In this document: piece after piece, positions 56,588 through 64,000 of the stretch
Layout of the letters: every line of letters begins with the position of its first letter
Position numbering within the stretch: the first letter of the stretch is position 1
Assembly (NCBI GenBank): GCA_030066195.1
Contig: JASJCB010000011.1
Location: 1 to 64,000 of the forward strand
DNA: 64,000 nucleotides
Source: Acidobacteriota bacterium
GTDB lineage: Bacteria; Acidobacteriota; Holophagae; Acanthopleuribacterales; Acanthopleuribacteraceae
Direction of reading: 5' to 3'
Notes under the pieces: model-generated
Database searches by the model: none
What the model saw: only the letters and a program-made list of their open reading frames with translations
What the model was told of the DNA's origin: nothing
Program-made: the position numbers and the translations under genes

Positions 56588-57220
56588 AAAAACATCCCCT
56601 GGGAATCATATTCAGAACTGCCGATACAACCTTCAAGCTGTCCGTAACTTTCAACTATAGTCGCGGGTAGGCCGAAACACGGTTCAGATTACCCCACGAA
56701 CTCCGGTGCACCGATGGATTATTATTGGGCTCGGTCAATTAGAGGGCTTGAGGTATCTTCGCCATCTGCATCGCCAATAACAATACGGAATTACTGGTTA
56801 AGGATATTAATCAGGCGTTGCTGCACCAAGGGGATGAAGCTGCCGTATAATTCGGAATCATTGCGGCGTATTCATAAGAATCTCCCGGCAAGGTTTTTGG
56901 ACCGGGTCCTCATTTTTAATTTCTTTTTAGAACATGATGTCATAAACACCATACCCGGAAAACGGCCGTCGACCCACCCGATATCGGACATGGCCAAAAT
57001 GCGGTGTGTTTATGGCCAACCAACATGATTTTTTCCAGCCAAGATGAATCTCATGCCTTAAGGTCTGTTACTCATGGGATGAACCCATAACACCTAAAAA
57101 ACTCTTCCTGGCTTTCGTGCACATTCGTAAGAAGCAAGCAAGCGGTCTTCGAATTCGCATTCTTTTGTTCAGGAGAGTAACCACACAAGATCAAAACCGA
57201 TCATTGCCAGGAGGCATGTC
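56588..57220. other. Intergenic region with no intact gene
   Basis: 633 nt between the DUF885 gene (minus) and the secreted GH-like gene (plus). It is AT-richer than its surroundings. A short decayed coding remnant is listed separately. The last 190 nt carry the leader of the downstream gene, including a small hairpin ATGGG-ATGAA-CCCAT near 57074. I saw no other gene. Confidence 0.5.
56712..56868 (-). pseudogene. Possible decayed gene fragment
   Basis: Read on the minus strand from about 56868, one frame gives NDSELYGSFIPLVQQRLINI, LNQ, a stop codon, then FRIVIGDADGEDTS. The stretch looks like genuine protein, and the IVIGDADG motif recalls a small family of nucleotide-binding-like proteins, but the frame is interrupted and no start or further conserved part exists. 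I treat it as a weakly supported remnant. Confidence 0.3.
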
Positions 57221-58588
57221 ATGTTTGGAAACATAAGGTTTTTTGCATTTGTACTGCTCATCATCGGGTGCCCGAGTCTTCTCTATTCCTATGGCGATCC
57301 ACCGGATCCGTCCACCCTGGATGGAAAGCTGCTTTGGGACTATCGAGGCGGCTCTGAAATCTCTGGTTACCATGTTGCACCAGATTTCAAGTCACTGAAA
57401 GACAGCAACATCGACGGCGTCTTTCTACATCGCCCTCTCATGGGCCTGAATGGCCCGGGTAGGAATAACGACCTATTGACGGGAGTAATCGCCCAGGCTG
57501 AGGCACACCAACGCGTCTTTGCCATTGAATACGATATCAGTGATACAGTCAAAACCGGTCGCGACATAACCGACTGGTTGACGACGGTCAAACAAGATTG
57601 GCGTATTCTTATCGAGAACGGTTTAACCGATAACCCTCACTACCTTCGACACAATGGAAAAGCAGTGGTGGTGATTAGTGGCTTTGGCCTGGTGGGAAAA
57701 CCAGGCACACCTGCAGAGGCTGCGGATATCCTCGATTTCTTCAAGCATGATCCTATCTATGGCGATAATTACGTGATCGGCGAAGTACCGAGTGGTTGGT
57801 GGAATCTTTCCGGAGACTCCAAAAGCGATGGTGATTGGTACAATGTGTATCGAAGTTGGGATGCAATCAAACCTCTACTGACGGGCGGATTCTCAAGAGA
57901 AGGTTATAAGGCGTGGAAACAAAGCCAAATCCACCCGGGAATAGAAGAGGCGCGCCTGTGGGGAATGGATTTCCTTCCGGTCATTTGGTCAAGAACCGGT
58001 AGCCCTATTGCCGGCAAAACCTCGCTCAAAGAGCCTGATGAAGCCACTTATTTCCGGGACCAGCTCTCTGAATTAAGGAAGGTCGGCATCAGCATGGCCT
58101 CTGTTGCGATTTTCGATGAGCGCGCCCTGACCATGAGAGCGACAAACCTCACCATCGATCTGGGGTCATCGGATATCACCAACGGCCTCACGCGCCCATC
58201 TCCAGAACCAAGTGACGGTAATACGAATTCCATTACGAAAGGCAACAGGCTTTGCCGTCGAAACCATCAGATTGCCAACCATCACTATCTGTATCTCCGC
58301 GTCAATGACACTGCTGCCTATCAAGAAAGCGGGGTTAACGCGAGTATCACAATGGAGTATTTTGACCAAGGTGTGGGTTATTTCCGGCTTGAATACGATG
58401 CCGTGAGTAGTGCGTACAAAAACGGCGTCACCGTGAGCTTGACTGGATCCGGTACTTGGAAGTCCTTCACATGGTATGTCAACGATGCCTATTTTGGAAA
58501 CCGCCAAAATAAGGGTTCCGATTTCCGAATTTTCCGCAGTGATAACAAGCGATTCTGGATTGATAAGGTAACCTTGTCACTCCCATAG
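57221..58588 (+). CDS. Secreted GH99/GH71-like protein with C-terminal beta-sandwich
   Basis: 455 residues with a signal peptide (1-23). Residues 30-310 resemble the GH99/GH71-like TIM-barrel group: GKLLWDYRG start, HNGKAVVVISGFG, YVIGEVPSGWWN, then WGMDFLPVIWSR. Residues about 330-455 form a beta-rich domain (ITMEYFDQGVGYFRLEYD, SGTWKSFTWYVNDAYF, IDKVTLSL) that looks like a carbohydrate-binding module or accessory sandwich. It probably hydrolyses a polysaccharide outside the cell; catalytic acids cannot be assigned with confidence. AGGAGG precedes the ATG and a strong terminator follows. The large hybrid regulator 830 nt downstream is of a type that commonly controls glycan-use genes. Confidence 0.65.
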   Translation: MFGNIRFFAFVLLIIGCPSLLYSYGDPPDPSTLDGKLLWDYRGGSEISGYHVAPDFKSLKDSNIDGVFLHRPLMGLNGPGRNNDLLTGVIAQAEAHQRVFAIEYDISDTVKTGRDITDWLTTVKQDWRILIENGLTDNPHYLRHNGKAVVVISGFGLVGKPGTPAEAADILDFFKHDPIYGDNYVIGEVPSGWWNLSGDSKSDGDWYNVYRSWDAIKPLLTGGFSREGYKAWKQSQIHPGIEEARLWGMDFLPVIWSRTGSPIAGKTSLKEPDEATYFRDQLSELRKVGISMASVAIFDERALTMRATNLTIDLGSSDITNGLTRPSPEPSDGNTNSITKGNRLCRRNHQIANHHYLYLRVNDTAAYQESGVNASITMEYFDQGVGYFRLEYDAVSSAYKNGVTVSLTGSGTWKSFTWYVNDAYFGNRQNKGSDFRIFRSDNKRFWIDKVTLSLP

Positions 58589-58629
58589 CCCTATCGCTAT
58601 ATGAACCTTGATATTAAAAAAGTCGAAGG

Positions 58630-58675
58630 GTTGGTGTTCCTCGGTCTAGTCGAGGAGCACCAACTCTTATTTTTC
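58630..58675 (+). terminator. Rho-independent terminator
   Basis: GTTGGTGTTCCTCG (58630-58643) pairs with CGAGGAGCACCAAC (58651-58664), a 14-bp stem with one U-G wobble and a 7-nt loop, followed by TCTTATTTTT. Confidence 0.9.
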
Positions 58676-59415
58676 GATGACAACCTTTCTTCGTTAATTC
58701 AACGGGATCGATCCCGGCTGGATGAGCCCAAATCCAGGGGACCTGTTGATGGGTTCACGAAGGAACGACATAGCTTTGGGTTTAATTCCCGGCTCATCAT
58801 ACTAACCTTGGCGCGTAGCTTCCGGAGAGCCAGGGTTTTCATTTTGGGTTCCAGAAGGCCGGGTCCCGATAATGGTAGAATTCCTGCTTTAGGCTCAACG
58901 GTTTTGAATCCCACCTAATCGGGCTCAAACGCGTAACCGGCTATCGTTTCCACGATCTTCGCCGTCGTCTCAGAGTAGTGGGTGTAGCCCTTTAGGAGCG
59001 GGGAGATTCGAGCACTATCGGCGAGTAAAGATTCCTGTCGGCCACTCCCCTGGCTCACAGCTTCACTCCGGGCTCCGTCCGAAAAGGGTAATTTTCGTCA
59101 GGATCAGCCGCTTTAAAAAAGCCAGATGGAGGCAGGCCTCAGACCATCAAGGCATGACCCTGCAAGGCTGATCCGTATGCGGTCCTCAGTCAAGCCTTAG
59201 CTCGCTGAAGGTGGGAATCGCGGTTCCTGGCGTGCTTTTGGCAGCAGGATCCTGGTCGCGTCCCTACGGGACGAGTAGATAGGCTGTCGACCGGCGCTTA
59301 CTTTATCGTGATTTTTTTGTATTCCCAGAAATAGTGATTACAGATTTAATATTGATAAGCTGCTCTAATCTGTTATTAAATAGCCTGGAAAGAAGCTAGC
59401 TGAAAGGCAACTTTC
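58676..59415. other. Unexplained 0.74-kb region without a supported gene
   Basis: No convincing gene. The minus strand has two short consecutive open frames: about 60 codons ending near 58917 (KGYTHYSETTAKIVETIAGY, then AFEPD) and 71 codons at 58699-58914. Neither has a recognisable ribosome site or family. The plus strand has several short complementary segments, for example GTCCC-TAC-GGGAC near 59262-59272, that could fold. The last 100 nt become AT-rich and probably hold the promoter of the regulator gene at 59416. Confidence 0.4.
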
Positions 59416-62400
59416 ATGGTTCTCCTTTTGCTAAGACCGTTTCCACCGGCTATTCTGAAATTCTTTTCTGGAAGCATGCTGATCGCTTGGCTGCTCCTTC
59501 CGGCGCAGCTCCGGGCGCAAGGGAAGATACTGCGTCAAAGCCTCCACTTCGAGCGTTATTCTACCGAGGAGGGATTGTCCGTCGGTAATGTCGCCTGCAT
59601 CTACCAGGATCGCCGGGGGTTTCTTTGGTTCGGCACCACCGACGGTCTAAACCGCTTCAACGGCTACCAATTCAAGGTCTTTTTGCATGATCCCCGTGAC
59701 GCGGCTTCCCTCTCCGAGAGCTCGGTTTCTTGTATCCTCGAGGATCGCGACGGTATGCTCTGGCTCGGCACCATCGGCGGTGGATTGAATCGATTCGATC
59801 CCGCCTCCGAGCGTTTTTTGCATTTCAGGCACGATCCGAACAATCCCCAAAGCCTGAGCCACGATGTCGTCCAATCGCTTTGCCTTGACAGAAAAGGTCG
59901 TCTTTGGGTTGGCACCTCGAACGGACTCGCCATGCTGGAGCCCGACGCATCGGGACGCTTCACGCGCTATCGACACGATCCCAACGACGCCGGCAGCCTG
60001 AGCCCTGCCATTCTCGCCCTGTTCGTGGATCGATTGGGCGATCTCTGGATCGGCACCTATGGGGGAGGCTTGAACAGGCTGGACCCCGACTCTCCCGGCC
60101 GCATTGTCCATTACCGCCTCGGTGGAAAAGAAACCGGTCGATCGGGCCATAATCGGGTTTGGGCGATCCATCAGGACCACAAGGGTATCCTGTGGGTCGG
60201 CACGGAAAACGGCTTGCTTTTCCTGAACCCCGAAGGCGGTCAATTGAGCCGCTTCCGCCTCGAGACCGGCGCTGTCGATGACCCGGGCGATCGCGATATT
60301 CGCGCCATTTGGGAAGACCGATACGGGTATCTTTGGCTGGGCACCCGCAAAGACGGGATCGCCATGCTCGATCCCGAGCGGAGTCGTTGCGAGACCCATA
60401 GACCCGATTGGAAAAACCCCTACAGCTTGAGCTACCGTTACGTTACCGCCATATACGAGGATCGCGGCGGTACGTTGTGGTTTGCAACCAGACAAATGGG
60501 CTTGAACAAGCTCAACCGGGCCGGCATGCGCTTCGGCCATTACCGACTTTTCGGCAAAGCCTCCGGTTATCTGCCGCTCGATGTGATGTCGATCCGGGAA
60601 GACAGCACCGGCATGCTCTGGATCGGCACGCCCGAAGGATTGCTGCAATTCGGTCGGGACAAGGAGTTGGTATCCCATTACCGGCATGATCCGGATAAGT
60701 CCGACAGCTTGAGCAACGACCGGGTTTGGACCATTTTTGAAGACAGGCAGGGCCCTCTGTGGTTCGGCACCGACGAAGGCTTGAACAGACTGGAGCGGGA
60801 TGGGGCCACAGGGGGAAATGGGCGCTTTACCTCCTTCCATAGCACGGCCGGCGATCCTGGTAGCTTGAGCCATGACGTGGTGGTCAGCATCATGCAGGAT
60901 CGCAGCAGCACGCTGTGGATCGGCACCGCCGGGGGAGGTCTCGACCGCTTCGACCGAGAAACCGGAAAGTTCGTGCATGCCCGCCATGAAGAGGGCAATC
61001 CGTTCAGCTTGAGTCACGACAAGGTGACCTGTCTCCTCGAGGACCGAAACGGCCTGATTTGGATCGGTACCTATGGCGGCCTGAGCAAGCTCGACCCCGC
61101 TCAGCCGGGCCGCTTCGTTCGCTACCGCCCGGATCATACCGACCCGCATAGCTTGAGTCATCGACGAGTCCTGACCATCCATGAATCCCGATCCGGTGTG
61201 CTCTGGGTCGGGGCCGACGGCGGTCTGAACAGGTACAACCAGGGTGATGATTCCTTTGTTCAGTATTGGCGCAAGGACGGGCTGCCCAATGATGTGGTTT
61301 ACGGCATTCTCGAGGATCGCCAGGGTTTTCTCTGGGTGAGCACAAACGGCGGGTTGGCCCGCTTCGATCCCGAGCGGGAGATCTTCAAAACCTACTATGC
61401 TGCAGATGGGTTACAAAAAAACCAGTTCCAGTTCGGTGCTTATTTCAGAAATGCCGACGGGAAGCTTTTTTTCGGCGGCGTAAACGGCCTGAACGCATTC
61501 GACCCCGACCAGATCACCGACAACGCCATGCCGCCTCCGGTGGTCATCACGGGGTTTCTACTTTTCAACGAGCCTGCGGCAAGCGAAGACCTTCTTTCTC
61601 CCTTACAGCTGCCTATCGAGGATGGGGCAGAGATCAGGCTCGCCTACGAGGACAAGTCCTTTTCCTTCGAGTTTGCCGCCCTGGATTATGCCAATCCTGA
61701 AAAGAACCGCTATGGCTACAAGTTGGAAGGTATGGATGAGCGCTGGCAGCTCACCGATGCCTCGCGACGCTTTGCCACCTATACCAACCTGGATCCCGGC
61801 GATTACGTTTTTCGGGTAAAGGGAAGCAACCGGGACGGCGTCTGGAACGAGCAAGGCGTATCGGTTCGCCTGAGCCTCCTGCCGCCTCCATGGCGAAGCT
61901 GGTGGGCCTATACGCTCTATGGTCTCGCCGCGGTTTCCCTGGTTTGCGCCTACCTGTGGTCCCACCACAAAAAATTAGCCTATGAGCGCTCGATCGGCGA
62001 GCGTCTGGACAGGAAGGTCAAGGAACGGACGCGGGCGCTGGAGGAAAAGAACCGAGAAATCCTGGACAAGCAGGAGCAGCTCGTCTCCCAGGCAGAGAAG
62101 CTCCACCAAATGGACGAGCTCAAGACGCGCTTCTTCACCAACATCTCCCACGAGATCCGCACCCCGCTCACACTGGCTCTGGGCCCGGTCGAGGACCTGC
62201 TTTCAGATGGACACGCGCAGGGAAAACAGCGTGGGAAGCTCGAAATGGTCCGGCGCAATATCCACCGGCTCAAGAAACTCATCGACGAGCTGTTGGATAT
62301 CTCCAAGCTGGAAGCGGGCCGCATGAAACTCCGCGCCCGCAGGGAAAACGCCACCGTCTTTCTCAAGGAATGGACGCATGCCTTCCTTTCTTCGGCGGAA

Positions 62401-63723
62401 CGCAAAGACATCACGATCGTCTTTCAAGCCGATTGCCGGGAAGCACCCTTGTATTTCGATCCCGACAAGTTGGAAAAGGTCCTTGGCAACTTGCTCACCA
62501 ACAGCGTCAAGTTCACCCCGGAAGGTGGTAAGATCCTCGTGCGCGTCGACAGCGGCGACCCTGATTTTTTGAGCGTTACCGTCAAAGACACCGGACCGGG
62601 CATTCCCGCCGACCAGCTTCCCTTTGTCTTCGACAGGTTCTACCAGGCCCAGGGCCCGGCCACCGATTCGGTGTCGGGCAGCGGCGTCGGTCTCGCTCTC
62701 GCCAAGGAGCTGGTCCTGCTCCATGGAGGAGAAATCGAGATCGACAGCGAGCCCGGTTTCGGCTGTGAGATCGTCGTCCGCCTGCCAAAAGGGAAGGCGC
62801 ATTTGGCAAGCGATGCGTTCCTCGAGCCCGGAATCACCGCGGATGAGGCACCGCCAAGACCCTCACCGGCAGACACCCGCGTCTATTTCGAGGAAGCATT
62901 GCCGACCCCGGAGCGGGGCTCGCCCTGGGACAATCCCGAGGAAAGCGCGGTCGTCCTGGTCGTCGAAGACCACGCCGAGGTACGTGCCTATCTTCGCGAG
63001 CACCTGGAATCGGTCTATCGCGTTATCGAAGCCGATAACGGGGAAACGGGCCTGATGATGGCGCTGGAGCTGGTGCCCGACCTGGTGCTCAGCGATGTCA
63101 GGATGCCGGGTATGGATGGCTTCGCGCTTTGCCGAAGGTTGAAGACCGATGAGAAGACCAGCCATATCCCGGTGGTCCTGTTAACGGCCAAGGCTACGAC
63201 GAAAAGCAATATCACCGGTTTGGAAACGGGTGCCGACGACTACCTGGTCAAACCCTTTAACGCTCGGGTGCTGCTGATGCGGATCCACAATCTGATCGAG
63301 AGCCGGCGCCGGCTGAGAGAACGGTTCAGCCGGGAAATGATCCTGAAACCTACGGAGATCGCCATCACCTCGGCGGATCAGGTCTTTCTGCAGAAGGCGG
63401 TCGCTACCTTGGAGCGCTATATGGGCGACAGCCGGTTCGGCGTCTACGAGCTCGCCGAGGAGCTGGGGTTCAGCCGAAGGCAGCTGCAACGCAAGCTCAA
63501 GGCGCTCACGAACAAGACGCCCGCCGTGTTTATCCGGCAGATCCGCTTGGAGCGGGCGGCACAGCTCTTAAAAGAAAGGGCCGGCAACGTGGCCGAGGTT
63601 GCCTACGCGGTCGGCTTCAACAAACCACAATATTTTTCCACTTTGTTTCGCGAGACTTTCGGCAAGAACCCCTCGGAATATGCCGCCCAGTGGGTCAGGG
63701 ACAGTCCTCACGGGGGCAGGTAG
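59416..63723 (+). CDS. Hybrid two-component system regulator (propeller, Y_Y_Y, HisKA, HATPase, REC, AraC)
   Basis: 1,435 residues that unite a whole two-component system. A signal peptide/anchor (about 15-35) precedes a periplasmic sensor of some fourteen two-component propeller repeats (pattern I-EDR-G-LWIGT-GGLNR) and a Y_Y_Y domain (about 745-810). A membrane helix (about 826-848) leads to the HisKA domain (His912 in NISHEIRTPL), HATPase (DTGPGIP, GSGVGLALAKE) and a receiver (Asp1227 in LSDVRMPGMDG). The AraC-type DNA-binding domain covers about 1325-1430. Relatives in Bacteroidota bind oligosaccharides and switch on glycan-use operons. The upstream secreted GH-like gene is the obvious candidate target. 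The 3' end overlaps the opposite-strand lanthipeptide-like gene by 29 bp. Confidence 0.92.
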   Translation: MVLLLLRPFPPAILKFFSGSMLIAWLLLPAQLRAQGKILRQSLHFERYSTEEGLSVGNVACIYQDRRGFLWFGTTDGLNRFNGYQFKVFLHDPRDAASLSESSVSCILEDRDGMLWLGTIGGGLNRFDPASERFLHFRHDPNNPQSLSHDVVQSLCLDRKGRLWVGTSNGLAMLEPDASGRFTRYRHDPNDAGSLSPAILALFVDRLGDLWIGTYGGGLNRLDPDSPGRIVHYRLGGKETGRSGHNRVWAIHQDHKGILWVGTENGLLFLNPEGGQLSRFRLETGAVDDPGDRDIRAIWEDRYGYLWLGTRKDGIAMLDPERSRCETHRPDWKNPYSLSYRYVTAIYEDRGGTLWFATRQMGLNKLNRAGMRFGHYRLFGKASGYLPLDVMSIREDSTGMLWIGTPEGLLQFGRDKELVSHYRHDPDKSDSLSNDRVWTIFEDRQGPLWFGTDEGLNRLERDGATGGNGRFTSFHSTAGDPGSLSHDVVVSIMQDRSSTLWIGTAGGGLDRFDRETGKFVHARHEEGNPFSLSHDKVTCLLEDRNGLIWIGTYGGLSKLDPAQPGRFVRYRPDHTDPHSLSHRRVLTIHESRSGVLWVGADGGLNRYNQGDDSFVQYWRKDGLPNDVVYGILEDRQGFLWVSTNGGLARFDPEREIFKTYYAADGLQKNQFQFGAYFRNADGKLFFGGVNGLNAFDPDQITDNAMPPPVVITGFLLFNEPAASEDLLSPLQLPIEDGAEIRLAYEDKSFSFEFAALDYANPEKNRYGYKLEGMDERWQLTDASRRFATYTNLDPGDYVFRVKGSNRDGVWNEQGVSVRLSLLPPPWRSWWAYTLYGLAAVSLVCAYLWSHHKKLAYERSIGERLDRKVKERTRALEEKNREILDKQEQLVSQAEKLHQMDELKTRFFTNISHEIRTPLTLALGPVEDLLSDGHAQGKQRGKLEMVRRNIHRLKKLIDELLDISKLEAGRMKLRARRENATVFLKEWTHAFLSSAERKDITIVFQADCREAPLYFDPDKLEKVLGNLLTNSVKFTPEGGKILVRVDSGDPDFLSVTVKDTGPGIPADQLPFVFDRFYQAQGPATDSVSGSGVGLALAKELVLLHGGEIEIDSEPGFGCEIVVRLPKGKAHLASDAFLEPGITADEAPPRPSPADTRVYFEEALPTPERGSPWDNPEESAVVLVVEDHAEVRAYLREHLESVYRVIEADNGETGLMMALELVPDLVLSDVRMPGMDGFALCRRLKTDEKTSHIPVVLLTAKATTKSNITGLETGADDYLVKPFNARVLLMRIHNLIESRRRLRERFSREMILKPTEIAITSADQVFLQKAVATLERYMGDSRFGVYELAEELGFSRRQLQRKLKALTNKTPAVFIRQIRLERAAQLLKERAGNVAEVAYAVGFNKPQYFSTLFRETFGKNPSEYAAQWVRDSPHGGR

Positions 63724-63880
63724 GGCAACTATCCATGCCGCCGCAGCTCCCTCCCCCTTCCTCGGTGGTTGAATCTTGGGGTGCCGGGCCACCACCTATC
63801 CTTTTTTGGCGATCGGCATCCAACATCGTGATAAAGCTGCTCACCCTGAGGTCCTCGAGATGTAACTTTTTTTTCGGCAT
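63695..63880 (-). CDS. Lanthipeptide-type RiPP precursor peptide
   Basis: 61 residues. The N-terminus MPKKKLHLEDLRVSSFIT carries the KLxLxxLxVxSFxT leader pattern of class I (pinensin-like) lanthipeptides from Bacteroidota and Acidobacteriota, followed by LDADRQKRIGGG, a plausible GG-type cleavage region (29-31). The tail has Cys at 46, 52, 55 and 60, and Ser/Thr at 37-39, 45, 51 and 54, typical ring-forming partners. AGGAGG lies 8 nt before the ATG. LanB, LanC or protease genes are not in the window; they could lie past 64,000 or act in trans. The gene converges on the regulator gene with a 29-bp overlap. Residues about 23-36 fall on a copy of the 82-nt repeat core, a reason for caution. Confidence 0.65.
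   Translation of the reverse strand: MPKKKLHLEDLRVSSFITMLDADRQKRIGGGPAPQDSTTEEGGGSCGGMDSCPTCPREDCP
63776..63815. repeat. Solitary copy of the 82-nt repeat core
   Basis: GGGGTGCCGGGCCACCACCT followed by a pyrimidine run and TTGGCGA matches one half of the repeat unit at 36351-36390 (GGGTCGCCCGGGCCACC, pyrimidines, TTGCCGGCGA) with the same internal spacing. It lies about 27 kb from the main array. Confidence 0.55.
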
Positions 63881-63882
63881 TT

Positions 63883-63906
63883 TTGATTCCTCCTAGGTCC
63901 CAGAAG
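63883..63906 (-). promoter_or_regulatory. Hairpin beside the ribosome site of the lanthipeptide-like gene
   Basis: On the minus strand AGGTCC-TTCTG-GGACCT is followed directly by AGGAGG, so the last bases of the stem adjoin the Shine-Dalgarno. It could gate translation of the 61-residue peptide. The remaining 94 nt to the window end show no gene. Confidence 0.35.
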
Positions 63907-64000
63907 GACCTGAGCAGATGGTACAAAAATGCTTCGCCCCAAATGGGACATTCTGATACCAGTAAGGGGACACGACACGTATTTCCCATTCGACCATCGG

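Noticed and set aside
59130..59290. Group II intron end (a CCGTATGCGGT-like stretch near 59175)
   Set aside because: Only one short stretch resembles domain V. The pairing arm, the rest of the intron and a reverse transcriptase are absent.

Overview
The window reads as a chromosome segment from a Gram-negative bacterium with large secondary-metabolite capacity. Supporting features are a TonB-dependent outer-membrane receptor, an ECF sigma factor overlapping a Ser/Thr kinase gene, several multidomain signalling proteins, a hybrid two-component regulator of the propeller/Y_Y_Y/AraC type and a pinensin-like lanthipeptide precursor. This mix suggests Acidobacteriota (perhaps Acanthopleuribacter/Sulfidibacter-like). 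That placement is inference from gene content; no rRNA or tRNA gene was seen.

Region 1 (1-34.3 kb) is a lipopeptide biosynthetic locus. A minus-strand operon (FOXRED2-like flavoprotein, TonB-dependent receptor, secreted M28 peptidase, small GT-A glycosyltransferase; gaps of 24-30 nt) diverges from a plus-strand operon of three NRPS genes with a CmlA-type diiron beta-hydroxylase gene between the second and third. The line starts with FAAL-ACP and a starter condensation domain and ends in a thioesterase. Its seven adenylation domains read, by the ten-residue code, Thr - ? - ? - Thr - aromatic - ? - aromatic. The condensation domains are irregular: one has HD in place of HH, one is reduced to its C-terminal lobe, and NRPS3 opens with a full-length but catalytically degenerate domain while NRPS2 ends with an intact one. 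The hydroxylase gene sits at that junction. No MbtH, phosphopantetheinyl transferase or exporter gene is visible.

Region 2 (34.3-45.9 kb) is mostly housekeeping or unrelated genes: a VOC protein, a secreted Cys-rich protein with calcium-type repeats, an array of 82-nt GC-rich hairpin repeats, an orphan ATPase, gcvP, a NYN nuclease fused to a cold-shock-like domain, an SPFH protein, an alpha/beta hydrolase, an AEC transporter and a conserved 57-residue protein.

Region 3 (45.9-56.6 kb) is signalling: a DUF3995 membrane protein, an ECF sigma factor translationally coupled to a membrane Ser/Thr kinase, a GAF-GAF-GGDEF-EAL protein, and a pseudo-receiver/kinase fusion, followed by a convergent DUF885 peptidase-like gene.

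Region 4 (56.6-64 kb) holds a secreted GH99/GH71-like protein, about 0.8 kb without a convincing gene, and a giant hybrid two-component regulator. Its 3' end is overlapped on the opposite strand by a 61-codon gene with a class I lanthipeptide-type leader and a Cys-rich core. A copy of the 82-nt repeat core lies inside that small gene.
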